Translations under genes and position numbers: made by a program
Origin: Oasisia sp. SBJ-2009
Taxonomy: Eukaryota > Annelida > Polychaeta > Sabellida > Siboglinidae
Assembly: GCA_964017155.1 (NCBI GenBank)
Contig: OZ024854.1
Location: forward strand, 55,549,941 to 55,613,940
Length of the DNA: 64,000 nt
Reading direction: 5' to 3'
The notes under the pieces: model-generated
Database searches by the model: none
Seen by the model: the letters and a program-made list of their open reading frames with translations, nothing else
What the model was told of the DNA's origin: nothing
Shown: piece after piece, positions 13,450 through 24,886 of the stretch
How positions within the stretch are numbered: the first letter of the stretch is position 1
Layout: each line of letters starts with the position of its first letter

Positions 13450-13632
13450 ATTTTTTCCTTTTTCGTTTTCAAATTTGCGAACGAAAAACGGATAACGAAT
13501 TCGTTTTTCGTTTTCAAATTTGCGAACGAAAAACGAATTCCTTTTTCGTTTTTCGTTTTCAAAAGTGAAGTAAGAAAAACGAAAAACGAATTCGTTTTTC
13601 GTTTTCAAAAGTGAAGTAAGAAAAACGAAAAG
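13450..13632. repeat. left subterminal GAAAAACGAATTCG array
   Basis: Tandem and inverted copies of TTCGTTTTTCGTTTTCAAA and its complement, each with an EcoRI-like GAATTC core. Mirrored in the right arm at about 18150-18363. Confidence 0.85.
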
Positions 13633-13979
13633 CGTCGTTTTTGCATTTAGGATGCTTCGGTCGCACTTCCACTTCGGGTGGCCGGTAAGAATTGGTAGTT
13701 ACGGCGGGATACTTCGGTCGCACTGGCAGCGTTTTGAAAATAAACTCGCAGAAATTGCATCGGCGAAGTGGTATGTCTAAGTACCTACACGTGAATATTG
13801 GTCGTTTCGGCGCTGTTTTTTATGTTTCGACAATTTAATAAACTTTACTCAACCTTATATATGATAGATCGAAAGATGGATAAATCGAGAGTAGATGTAT
13901 TTATTTTGTAACTGCAACTATGTGATGCAATAGTTATTTTAAATTTAGTTTGTAAAATATTTGACTTAGGAGGCCCCTA

Positions 13980-14960
13980 TTATGACTAATAAATAGTCGC
14001 TATCTTAGGGGCCACTTTGGGTTTTTAAATTACCAATTTTTTATGTAATTATTGAATTCCATTAACGGACCATTATGGATAGCCCAATTGTATTTAGGAG
14101 CATGTATATTCCTGAGTATTGTTTATTAACATTTGCTACTTTACGCATATTGTAAGTAGAGGATATGTGGTAAAAATATAATACATTAATGGCTTAATGT
14201 GTGAGTTAGTGTTAATTCATTATTATTTTGCATATGTAGTAATTTACAACAGTAGAAGTATGTTTGCATCTGTGTGTAAAATGCTGCTTTACATAATGTA
14301 TCAGTCTTTTTAAAATTGTGATTGTATATGTTTTGATTAAACAAATATAGGTATTGTTTATTGTGTGAGGCATACTATTTGTAATATTCTTTTTTACAAA
14401 TGTATATTATGTCCTGAATGCATGTGTTCTGCTGTGTGCTGGTGTGAAATGATTATGCATATTTCTGGTTTGTGTTTTCTGCCAATTTTGAAAGTATGCG
14501 GGTAATATTTTATGTTTATATTTATAATAAAATTACAATATAACTACAATAAGTCGGTATTTAACTTTTGCTTAAACATTAATTTTATGTGGAGCTATAT
14601 TTATTTGAAAATATGATTCTTACAAGTTTTTTTGCAATTTGTTTATTTAATTAATTTTTTTGTGTCCCTAGATCAGTAGATGGTAATTAGTGTGAGGCAA
14701 TATTATAGAATTATAGAGTGAATTTTTTATTCTAGTTTGAATAATATGCTTTAACCTAGTTATAGGTCCGATTGTTCGAGACATATTTTGCTATTTTATC
14801 AGTATGTTTAATCCAGTTTAAATGCGAGATTAATGTAAAGCCCAGAATGTTAAACTGGTTAAATCTCTCAATATCTACACTGTCAATTGTTAATGTTACT
14901 TCATCAACCTATTTATTAGGCATTTGAGAAAAAACTTTTGTTTTATTAATATTTTAATGA
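13980..14960 (-). pseudogene. LINE 3' portion inside left palindrome arm
   Basis: On the minus strand the sequence has the reverse transcriptase thumb motif FNQFNILGFTLISHLNW, then IKH and DKIAK, with stops and frameshifts. It ends in a 3'UTR with GTGGCCCCTAAGATAGCGAC. That 3'UTR resembles the one of the LINE at 2.6-6.1 kb. The copy is a degraded fragment. Confidence 0.7.
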
Positions 14961-15142
14961 TAATTTATAATAATAACACAAGTTTTATTGGCAATTCAAC
15001 TGAGTTGGATTGACATTATACAATAAAATACAATTAACGCATCTGTACGCCTCGTTTTGTAGGTAAAGTATGTCATTGTACCTCTTCTTGTCTTACAGAC
15101 TGCTTACAGTTAGTTGCATATTATTGTGTTAGGTGTATTGCT

Positions 15143-15424
15143 GTGAGCTCCATTCCAATGGCTCCTGGCTACCTCAGTGATCCGTTCACATTAAACAGTA
15201 GTGTATATGATTGTCACACTTGCAACTGCTCAAATATTCCTGTCAAGAAGTACAACTTGTCTTTAGGCCAGTGTAAATTTGCTTACAAGTTTGGAAAACT
15301 TTGGGACGCTATCCCAGATTGCATACAGAATGCAAGCAGTGCAGAGATATTTAAAACACACATTTTAACAGTTTCTCATGATAGATGTACACACTTGCAA
15401 ACATTTCATGATAGATATGGCTGA
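15143..15424 (+). pseudogene. LINE C-terminal fragment at the palindrome centre
   Basis: An open frame of 93 codons containing CKFAYKFGKLWDAIPDCIQ then NASSAEIFKTHIL. This matches the usual end of CR1/L2-type polyproteins (aromatic-rich, Leu-Trp-Asn/Asp-x-Ile/Leu-Pro, then Ser-rich, Phe-Lys). It begins inside the left arm and runs into the unpaired central spacer (about 15232-15783). It has no upstream domains and is not an independent gene. Confidence 0.6.
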
Positions 15425-15938
15425 GGGATTGTTTGCATTTGGCTGGTAGATTGTTTAGATTAATAAATATTTGTGTGGTGGTGGTAGTGGTAGTCATAGT
15501 AAGGACTTTATCTCAGACAATCAGATTTTTATTATTTTTATTACTATTATTGTTATGTAGAAGTGGATGAGTTTGAGTAGTTTGCCAGTCGAATGTGGAC
15601 TGTCACTTAGTCATGCCTTTTGGGATGCCTATGAAGTGCACATAATCTTATGTCATTATAATTAAAGATTTAACAGTCTAATGATTTTTTTAATTATTTG
15701 TAATATTTTTTATTCATGTTTCCAATAGAATATGAAACAGTGCCACCTGACTGTTTATTAACAACTGAAATGGAGTATGTATGGAGTTGCAAGTGTGACA
15801 AACATGCATTCTATTTTTAACGCAAACCGATCAGTGAGATATCCAGGAGCCATTGGAATGGAGCTCACAGCAATAATATTCAACTAACTATAAGCAGTCT
15901 GTAAGATAGAAGAGGTACAATGATATAATTTACCTATA

Positions 15939-16753
15939 AAAAGAGGCATCCCCCAAGGATCAATTTTAGTGCCACTGACATTGTTATTTACTATAATGAT
16001 ATCAATGATTTCCAAAAGCCAGCATAACTATAACATAATTAGAGACCTCAGTGAACAAGTTCAGCAGTGGGCAACACGACTTGTGCCGGAAACAAAGGGA
16101 CTACCATACAACAACAGACTAATAGAATTACGGCTTCCTACCTGGAACTTCAGAAGACAGAGAACAGACATAATCCAGACATTCAAAATTATCAAAATAA
16201 TAGACTCGGTCAACCAGGATTGCAGATTTCCACAGTGCCCATCAAAGCTGATGTTAAAAAAAGCCAGTGGTACAACAAGAGGGCACAGCGAAAAACTCCA
16301 AACACAGAGTGCAGCTGACTACAGACACCACTTCTTCTCGAACAGAATGGTTAAAATGTGGAACTCCCTTTCAGAAGATACAGTTCAGGCCAGAACAGTA
16401 AACGAACTGAAGTCACACCTCCGAAGAGATTGGAGAGGTCACCCAGATCTGTATAACTACAATTTTTCAAATTGACCAGCTTTGACAAACCGGATATAAA
16501 AACAAAACATGAAAACAAATACATCAATAGAGAACTACAACAACAGAAAACAAATCTTGAGATGGTCTCAATGCTCAGTTTGGGCAACTACTGACCGGTC
16601 TTGAGGTAAGATCTTGAGGTATGATAACTTATGCTCATGATACTTGATGATACAAGTACAATTAAAACCTTCACAGATGAAAGAAACACAGTGAATATTG
16701 AATATCTGATTAATAAAGACCTATAATAAACATATAGCTAAAACTACATACAG
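15939..16753 (+). pseudogene. LINE reverse transcriptase piece present only in the right arm
   Basis: It begins with KRGIPQGSIL, the reverse transcriptase B motif, then jumps to a C-terminal domain with VQQWATRLVPETKGLPYNNR, LPTWNFRRQRTDIIQTFKI, RGHSEKLQTQSAADYRHH and FFSNRMVKMWNSL (frame 15969-16475). The left arm joins directly across this stretch near 15040-15062, so the left arm has lost about 800 bp, or the right arm gained it. Confidence 0.75.
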
Positions 16754-16849
16754 ATGCGTTAATTGTATTTTATTGTATAATGTCAATCCAACTCAGTTGA
16801 ATTGCCAATAAAACTTGTGTTATTATTATACATTATCATTAAAATATTA

Positions 16850-17850
16850 ATAAAACAAAAGTTTTTTCTCAAATGCCTAATAAATAGGTTGATGAAGTAA
16901 CATTAACAATTGACAGTGAAGATATTGAGAGATTTAACCAGTTTAACATTATGGGCTTTACATTAATCTCGCATTTAAACTGGATTAAACATATTGATAA
17001 AATAGCAAACAGATGTCTCGAACAATTGGACCTATAACTAGGTTAAAGCATATTATTCAAACTAGAATAAATATTTCACTCTATAATTCTGTAATATTGC
17101 CTCACACTAATTACCATCTACTTATCTAGGGACACAAATGTAATTGAATAAACAAATTGCAAAAAAACTTGTAAGAATAATATTTTCAAATAAATATAGC
17201 TCCCACATAGAATTAATGTTTAAGCAAAAGTTGAATATCAACTTATTGTAGTTATATTATAATTTTATTATAAATATAAACATTAAACATAACCCGCATA
17301 CTTTCAAAATTGGCAGGTAACACAAACCAGAAATATGCATAATCATTTCACGCCAGCACACAGCAGAACACATGCATTCAGGACATAATATACATTTGTA
17401 AAAAAGAATATCACAAATAGTATGCCTCACACAATAAACAATACCTATATTTGTTTAATCAAAACATATACAATCACAATTTTAAAAAGACTGATACATT
17501 ATGTAAAGCAGCATTTTACACACAGATGCAAACATACTTCTACTGTTGTAAATTACTACATATGCAAAATAATAATGAATTAACACTAACTCACACATTA
17601 AGCCATTAATGTATTATATTTTTTACCACATATCCTCTACTTACAATATGCGTAAAGTAGCAAATGTTAATAAACAATACTCAGGAATATACATGCTCCT
17701 AAATACAATTGGGCTATCCGTAATGGTCCGTCAATGGAATTCAATAATTACATAACAAATTGCTAATTTAAAAACCCAAAGTGGCCCCTAAGATAGCGAC
17801 TTTTTATTAGTCATAATAGCGGCCTCTTAAGTCAACTATTTTACAAACTA
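16850..17850 (+). pseudogene. LINE 3' portion inside right palindrome arm
   Basis: Mirror of the left-arm fragment at 13980-14960: FNQFNIMGFTLISHLNW, IKHIDKIANRC, then KKLVRIIFSNKYSSHIELMF. It ends in the shared 3'UTR word GTGGCCCCTAAGATAGCGAC. Stops and shifts abolish coding. Confidence 0.7.
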
Positions 17851-18149
17851 AATTTAAAATAACTATTGCATCACATAGTTGCAGTTACAAAATAAGTACA
17901 TCTACTCTCGATTTATCCATCTTTTGATCGATCATATATAAGGTTGAGTAAAGTTTATTAAATTGTCGAAACATAAAAAACAGCGCCGAAACGACCAATA
18001 TTCACCTGTAGGTACATACCACTTCGCCGATGCAATTTCTGCGAGTTTGTTTTCAAAACGCTGCCAGTGCGACCGAAGTATCCCGCCGAAACTACTATTT
18101 TTACCGGCCACCCGAAGTGGCAGTGCGACCGAAGCATCCTAAATGCAAA

Positions 18150-18363
18150 AACGAAAAACGAATTCGTTTTTCGTTTATCTTACTTCACTTTTGAAAACGA
18201 AAAACGAATTTGTTTTTCGTTTTTCTTACTTCACTTTTGAAAACGAAAAACGAAAAAGGAATTCGTTTTTCGTTTTTCGTTCACAAATTTGAAAACGAAA
18301 AACGAAAAACAAATTCGTTATCCGTTTTTCGTTCGCAAATTTGAAAACGAAAAAGGAAAAAAC
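18150..18363. repeat. right subterminal GAAAAACGAATTCG array
   Basis: Reverse-complement counterpart of the array at 13450-13632. Repeated GAAAACGAAAAACG words are separated by TTACTTCACTTTT spacers. Confidence 0.85.
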
Positions 18364-18386
18364 GGTATATACACGGACCCGACATG

Positions 18387-18984
18387 CCTGGCACTTGTCC
18401 GTCTGTCCCGGCCATGGTAACTGGTCAGTTACGGCCAATCATATGAAAGCTACCATGCTACGCAGTATTCCGAGATTGAAACGCACACGGCGGTTTGTTT
18501 GTAGGGCAGAAAGCGGCCGCTGCAGCAGGCGCTCACATGTAAACAGGGCGGTGTGTCGTTGTCCACAAGTTATTACTCGGTGGTCATGCCCATGAAAATG
18601 CAATTTTTCACTAGTTATACTTTATCAGAAAATGTAGATGGCCTGTCAGTGTGGATACTTTCCATATGCCGGAATATTGGGGCAGATAAGCCTAAGGGTC
18701 ATTAATTGCGTGAAGTCGTTTGTGTCAACTAGGCAGCTATCCATCGTATGCCTTGCATGCATGCCCAAAGTCAAAGAGCACACCAGGATTTGTTGCATCG
18801 TTTCTGCACGTTTGTAATTTTAAGTTGTTATGTACAGTATATTTACACCACAACACATCCACACATAGTGATTTTAGTTTATTGTTTAGCTATGATAATG
18901 CAGTCATAATAGTGTTTTGATAATATAACTATATAGCGCTTTCATTATTCCCTTTGCAAAACAAAACTATTGATTTTTTATATA
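18387..18984. other. intergenic, nothing recognised
   Basis: A moderately GC-richer stretch at 18400-18600 holds an open frame without family features. Nothing else was seen. Confidence 0.35.
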
Positions 18985-19210
18985 ATATTTTATAGGATGT
19001 TTGCATTTAATTTTCCATAGAATTTTATAGAATAGTCTATAGGATTTTTACTATAAAAAACCATAGGATATTGCATATAGAAAATAATATTCTATAGAAA
19101 ACCATAGGATATTTCGTAGTTTTCTATGAAATACTTCCTACAGGGAATATCCTACAGAACATTTCCTATAGAATTGTTAAAAAAAGTCTTTAGAAAACTA
19201 TATAGAAAAT
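18985..19210. repeat. cluster of CTATAG / CCATAGGATATT inverted words
   Basis: Short words TATAGGAT, CTATAGAAAA and CCATAGGATATT alternate in both orientations over about 220 bp. The stretch would fold into several small hairpins. Possibly a decayed MITE. Confidence 0.5.
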
Positions 19211-20237
19211 ATTATATTGACTGTCTATTGACGTTTAATTCTTCACATTGTCATGAACCAGAATATGTATCGGACATGTTGATTCATATAAACCACGCAT
19301 GATTAAAATCACAGAATGATCTAACACTTATCATGACTTTGTGACTTTCGCTCTCAGTACAAAAGCAGGGCTCTATGATAATAATAATATTTATTATTTA
19401 TTAATTTATGTGTTATAAAATAATAATAATAAATATAACCGTCAAAATTATGTTCAGATTAATAAGTATACACATTAAATTACTCATATTAAAACTTAAT
19501 AATTTATTAAACTTAGTAAATAAGTAAAGTCGATGACTAGAAAAACCTAAAAATAATTATTACACTATTTACATGTGAAACACATACTAAACATTCGCAC
19601 AAATAACTAAATACCGACAAAAACAATACATCATTTTTATGTAAAAAAATATGGCAAGGTAAGATATTTAGATCAATGTCTAGAAATGTTATGGGATATT
19701 TAAAATGTCAGCAGTAACATGTACGATACATGCACCACATGCATGCATGATACACCACAGTCTGCACATGTGTTGCGAGATACGGTGCGTACGAATCGTG
19801 ACTTCTGAATGACTTCAGGGCTTCTGCAGTGTACATACCCGGAGTGTTTAATATGAACTATGTGTAAATGCATCCATAATCTACAGAGGGCTACTTTGAC
19901 ACATCATCTACCCATTCCGTCCTGTCAGTGCCAAGCCTCCAAGCTGTACGGATCTGGGACATCTATCCCAATAATGACAGTTTCTGCGCTATAGCGATTC
20001 AACGACACACTGTCAAGATGGTTTATTTGGTCAGCCAAGTGTGCCATTACTCACATATGTCCATGCACATAAAGATCAAATTAATAACAGTAATAACAGC
20101 CACAAAACGAACGACTAACCAACATAACACAGCACTCCCCGGCTTAGCGCCGCTGCTGTTTACGGCTTTCTTCCCTACGCGACCGTGCGCATGCGCGACC
20201 TACTTCGCTTTGTTGCCAAACACAGCAACCCCGAATT
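19211..20237. other. intergenic, AT-rich
   Basis: ATAATAATAAT-rich sequence at 19378-19440 could be a minus-strand LINE tail. No coding feature was recognised. Confidence 0.35.
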
Positions 20238-20251
20238 CCGAGACTGGACGT

Positions 20252-21211
20252 AACAGATAGGATACTGTTGGTGTAATCCGCAAGAGGTCGCCTCTCGCGT
20301 TATTATGGTCGAAAGGTAGCGACACTGCCGCAGAAACATAATCGCATCCCTAATATAGTACATTCCGAACTACCTTGTGTTGTAGCAACAAGACCGAGTG
20401 TAAAATGTATTAATACATGTACTGCCACAACAATTATATTTACGCATATGCCCAGTTTTACTAATGCTGTGAATACGCTAGATTGTGTTTATTTAACATG
20501 ATGCTGAGCATTATTTGTTCAAAACGTAATTTTTTTTTTTAATGTAATCCGTAAGGAACTATTTTATATATCGCATCATGTTCCACGGTGTAGTTAGTCC
20601 GTCGATTTTCATTGATTCTCGGCAAGGTAAATATTACAAGAAACTTAAACAACAGATACAAACACGACAATGCGAGCGCATTAGCGGTTTACAGGCAAGT
20701 TTTACTAATCTGGCGTGGGTTCCAAAAGCGGAGCTGTCGTTGTTATAGGCGGGCTATTTTGCAGGTGGAATTTGTAACTTCTGAGTTAGTTGAGTTGGAA
20801 AGTGGTGGGTCATTCATGGTGAAGACTGAAGACTCCTGTGAAGTTGGTCTGGAGACAGGACCGCGACATGACTGAGGATAGACTGAGAGATAAAAAGAGC
20901 ACGTCAAAGCGGAAAACTATGGACATAATTAAATAACTAGTGTATGTTACAAACTAATAGAGCGAATCTTAGATACCCTTCCTGGCTTCCACAAGAGCCT
21001 GAGGCATACTGAGAGGCATAATCCCAAGCCTTGGGCTTAGCCTTGGGCTTAGGCCTTAGCATATGGCTAATAAATACTCACTAACAGTCTCTGTCAGCCA
21101 TCCATATGTCAGTCTTCGTCGCCATCCTCGACTCCAAATACTCTTGAGAGATTCAAGTACAAGTACAGTTAAAAATACTTTTAAAAGCAAAGGTATTTCG
21201 GTAATCTTAAT
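20252..21211. other. intergenic, nothing recognised
   Basis: Contains a CCTTGGGCTTAG duplicate at about 21035-21055. No supported gene. Confidence 0.35.
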
Positions 21212-21261
21212 TATACTTAACTGGCCTAAATTATTACGGCCTTTTAAACCCATTTTTTTAT

Positions 21262-23514
21262 AATAATAATAATAAAGTAATATAATAATAATAATAAAGC
21301 TTTATTGCCATATTCAACGTGTAAAAATTACATGATAAATTGGAATGTAGTCTGGCGTTGACTTACGTAGTGCCTAAATATACAGTAAAATAGAATACGT
21401 CAAACAAATATAAAATATAGATATAAAATATACATTGTACATGATATGTTCTTTAAAATAAAAAATAAAATATTTTAATATAGTAAATAACTAAAGACAA
21501 CATTAAAATAATAGATTATCTATTTAACAATAATTGTGGTGTAAATTAGTTAATAAAAAAAATAATTAAACAAATTCCTTTAAAAATAGACATACACTAT
21601 AAGAGGACTAAAATATCATTTAAAATTATATTTACAATTACAATTGAATTACAATTGAATGCGTCCAATTTTGTTTAAAAATATATATTTATACAATTAT
21701 TAAGTTAAGCTAACATTTCAGGAGAAGATAAGATTGTTGTTCAGCACCACCGATCCGCCACTGAGAATAGGTACACCCACACCCCACACGCGTACAGCTC
21801 AGCCACACCAACCAGCACCAGAAAAATAACAATTCCGCCAGAGAGGCGAAAACAGCCAAGTTTCCAGGGTCTTTACAGCTACGTTCTATATTTCATTCCT
21901 GATAAGGCTGCTACGGCACTCGGGTAAAAACTGTTTCTAAAGCGATTTGTTTTCGTACGGATGCATCTATAGCGTTTCCCTAACGGTAATAATTCGAACA
22001 GATGATGGGCGGGGTGAGTTTGGTCTGAGATCATTTTGCCTGCTCTTTTTTTTGATCTGTCTTTATATATGGCTGTTAGAGAGGTGAGTTCACTACCGAC
22101 ACTTTTGGAAGCTGTTTTCACCACTCTGTCAAGCCTGCCCCTCTGGCGCTGGCTGATGCCGCCGAACCATACACATATTGAGAATGTAAGAATACTCTCA
22201 ATAGCAGAACGATAGAACTGAACAAGAATTTCTCTCCTCAACCCAAACTTCTTTAGTTGGCGCAGGAAGAACAGTCTTTGTTGGGCCTTTTTGACGACAG
22301 CATCTGTGTTGTTTTCCCAAGCTAAGTCATTTGATATTATCGTGCCTAGAAATTTAAAACAATCCACCCTTTCGAGTCACCGTTAACAATAATGGGAGCA
22401 AGTGGGTTTTTCTCTTCCTAAAATCTACGATCATCTCTCTAGTTTTGGACGCATTCAGTTGTAGGTTGTTAGTGTAACACCACGACCCCAGGCTGCTAAC
22501 TTCATGGCGGTATTCAGACTCATCTGAGTCCGAAACCAGCCCTATTAATGTGGTGTCATCTGCAAATGTTAACAATGGTACAGAAGATGTGAAACACAGT
22601 CATTTGTAAACAGAGAATATAGCAGTGGGGAGAGGACACATCCCTGAGGAGTCCCTGTGTTCATGATAATAGTGCTGGAAACTATACTGTTCATCTTAAC
22701 AACCTGTGATCGCTGTAGTAAAAAGTCCAGAAGCCAGTAACACATTGATGGGTCAATTGACAGCAAATGAAGTTTGTCATACAGCTGCTGAGGGATGACC
22801 GTATTGAAAGCAGAACTGTAGTCAACAAAGAGGATGCACGCATAAGTGTTCGGATAATCCAAGTGCTGCATCACAAAATGCAGGGCCAATGCAACAGCAT
22901 CATTGGTGCATCTGTTCTCCCTTTACGCGAACTGCAGTGAATCCATGCTGGAGTTGGTGACCGACTTCAGATATCTCAATACCAATCGCTCAAACACCTT
23001 CATCACCACTGACGTCAGAGCCACGGGGCGGAAGTCATTCAGCGCTGTCGCTTTCGGCTTCTTCAGTTCCGGAATTATGCTTGCTGCCTTAAAACAGACT
23101 GGAACAGTGTGCAGATTGAGAGAGGCGTTAAATAAGTCTGTAAATACAGTTGCTCATTCATTAGCGCAGTATTTCAAAGTTGATGTGGAAACGTTGTCCG
23201 GACCAGCTGCTTTCCTACTGCTCTGTTGCCTGAGTAGCTTCCTCACCTCGTGCTCTTGAACAGTGAAGGGTGGAGGGAGTGGCACAGCAGGGTCTGGGAG
23301 GCTGACCGATGTAGTCATCAAATTCTGGCGGTCGAAGCGGGCGTAAAAGTTGTCAGGTGTTGCTGATTCAAAGCCAGGAATTGAATGCTTTTGCTTGTAG
23401 CCAGTAATGCACAGGAGTCCTTCCCAGACAGAGCGGGTATCGTTAGAAAGGAACTGGCCTTCGAGTTTGCGCCTATAGTCAGTTTTCGCTCCCCGTATCG
23501 CCTTTTCAACACCG
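21262..23514 (-). pseudogene. L2-like LINE, reverse transcriptase, broken
   Basis: Minus-strand motifs in order: AIRGAKTDYRRKLEGQFL (23.5 kb), NFYARFDRQN, KAAGPDNVSTSTLKY, ELKKPKATALNDFRPVALTS, ENRCTNDAVALALHFVMQHL, FVDYSSAFNTVIPQQL, TGTPQGCVLSPLLYSLFTND, FADDTTLIG, CFKFLGTIISNDLAWENN and GKRYRCIRTKTNRFRNSFYP. The 3' end is CAATAAAGC followed by a (TTATTA)n tail. This motif set is that of the L2 clade. Frameshifts at about 22360 and 22575 and a stop near 22920 inactivate it. The endonuclease is missing, so the copy is 5' truncated. Confidence 0.9.
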
Positions 23515-23805
23515 TATATCGATGTGTATGTGTTCGCAATGTGATTCTACATCACTTCCGGTACAAAGAATTAAAATAAAATAAAAATAATTTGTGTTTT
23601 AGAACAATTTAAACAGCTCGCGCCTCCGCGGTTCTTGTGCCTCTGCCTGGTAGGCTCTGGGAGGTGCCTACAGCCCGTGCCATATTTGCAGCGGTGACAT
23701 CGCGTCTTTAAATTGTTCTAAAACACTAATTAACGCAATTAAATCTGACTTCTTTGTACCGGAAGTGATGTAGAATCACATTGCGAACACATACACATCG
23801 ATATA
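23515..23805. mobile_element. short inverted-repeat element, 56-bp perfect arms
   Basis: The arms at 23515-23570 and 23750-23805 are exact reverse complements (TATATCGATGTGTATGTG to CCGGTACAAAGAA). A second inverted pair lies inside (TGTTTTAGAACAATTTAAA near 23595 and its complement near 23706). No coding capacity. It abuts the 5' end of the L2-like LINE. Confidence 0.75.
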
Positions 23806-23958
23806 ACGTGAAAAAACGGTTTCAAAAGGCCGTAATAATTTAGGCCAGTTAAGTATAAGATTACCGGTATTTCAATACAAATACATTGAAAAGTACTTCA
23901 AATATTTTTCAAATACTTTTTATTTTTAGGATATGTTAGGTAAAAGAAAAAAACATAT

Positions 23959-24292
23959 CCCAGCAAACAAGGACCCGTGATTTCACATGTTCTGAAAGTG
24001 AATTCAAGAGTTCAACTGGCGCAATTCATGTGAATTCACCGGATTCTGTGAACAAATTTGGTATGTCGATATACATGTTTACCATGAAATCATGAGTTTT
24101 TCACGTGATGACACATACCAGTGAAACTGTACCAGTTCTGACCCAGTAGAACTCGTGTCAAACTCGTGACAACAGGCAGAACACGTGTATTCACGTGAAT
24201 ATACATGAAAACACATACTGGTGGAGCGGTACCAATTATGAACCAGTATGACACATGCCAACTGGTTCAGAAATGGTTCCGTGTTTGCTGGG
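23959..24292. mobile_element. MITE with CCCAGCAAACA termini and ATAT flanks
   Basis: Termini CCCAGCAAACA and TGTTTGCTGGG lie between ATAT at 23955-23958 and ATAT at 24293-24296. The 334-bp interior has several short palindromes (TTCATGTGAATTCACC, CACGTGAATA) and no gene. It lies 260 bp upstream of the first recognised part of the gene. Confidence 0.75.
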
Positions 24293-24556
24293 ATATCGAG
24301 ACACCTGATGATAATGATGCAGCTGTGCCAAAACGGAGTGGCTAGCCGTTCTCCAGAACATACCACATTTATGGCAATACTTTCAGTTTACTGGAATACA
24401 TCGGCATAGCATGTTGCCATTGGCAACTGAACCACTTACTTTTCCCACAAGCATGAGTTAAGACCAAACATAATATGCTGGGCATGACAACAATTGCTGT
24501 GCATCTTTGTGTGTGTAATCTTGCAATGTATGTATGATGTTTTCATATGTTTTCAG

Positions 24557-24657
24557 AATGAAATGGTTCTACATTTTCCACCACTCCATGCTGATGGAGA
24601 CTGCCTGAGGTGTAACATTGACGATTGCATGGTTACTCTGTAACCGTGAGAGACAGT
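24557..24657 (+). promoter_or_regulatory. probable 5'UTR exon part with two short upstream ORFs
   Basis: TTTTCAG at 24550-24556 looks like a splice acceptor, so an upstream non-coding exon is likely. The leader to the ATG at 24658 has two upstream ATGs: 24558 (16 codons, ending TGA at 24608) and 24629 (4 codons, ending TAA). Neither overlaps the main frame. Inference only; no promoter was seen. Confidence 0.45.
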
Positions 24658-24886
24658 ATGTCTGGCATTGATGCAAACATGGAGGGAAATGCTGAAAGGA
24701 AAGAACCAACACCGCCAGTGCAAGACGTGCACAAGACGCCGAGTGCGGGCAGTCGGTCGAAGGGCAGTGAGCCAGCGTCAAAGAGCAGCCTTGACTCAAA
24801 GGGTCGCAAGAAGAAGAAAGAAGTTGAAATACCTGGAGTGCACAGGGTCACCTTTACTGTTACCATAGCGATGGCTGTGCCAACAG
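24658..24886 (+). CDS. CFAP92: CFAP92-like exon 1 (residues 1-76)
   Basis: Starts [20 protein letters not shown]. Low-complexity Ser/Lys-rich, then [20 protein letters not shown]. The ATG at 24658 is chosen because the next in-frame upstream codons give no Met. Donor CAACAG|GTATGA; leaves phase 1. Confidence 0.85.

Larger units (their letters stand above)
13435..18378. mobile_element. giant palindromic foldback transposon, 4944 bp, 8-bp target duplication
   Basis: The ends are GTCCGTGTATATACC and its reverse complement. CCGACATG flanks both sides (13427-13434 and 18379-18386) as a direct 8-bp duplication. The arms run inward from 13435 to about 15230 and from 18378 back to about 15785. They are near-identical by eye apart from roughly 800 bp present only in the right arm. 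Subterminal parts are arrays of GAACGAAAAACGAATTCG-like words. Both arms carry LINE 3' portions in head-to-head orientation. No transposase was seen, so it would have been moved in trans. Confidence 0.85.
21212..23857. mobile_element. nested transposon block bounded by a 34-bp inverted repeat
   Basis: A perfect 34-bp inverted repeat (21212-21245 and 23824-23857; core AAAAGGCCGTAATAATTTAG) brackets the L2-like LINE and a smaller inverted-repeat element. The simplest reading is an older foldback element split by later insertions. Confidence 0.65.

Noticed and set aside
22903..23259. Plus-strand frame across the L2-like LINE
   Set aside because: Antisense shadow of the reverse transcriptase N-terminal region.
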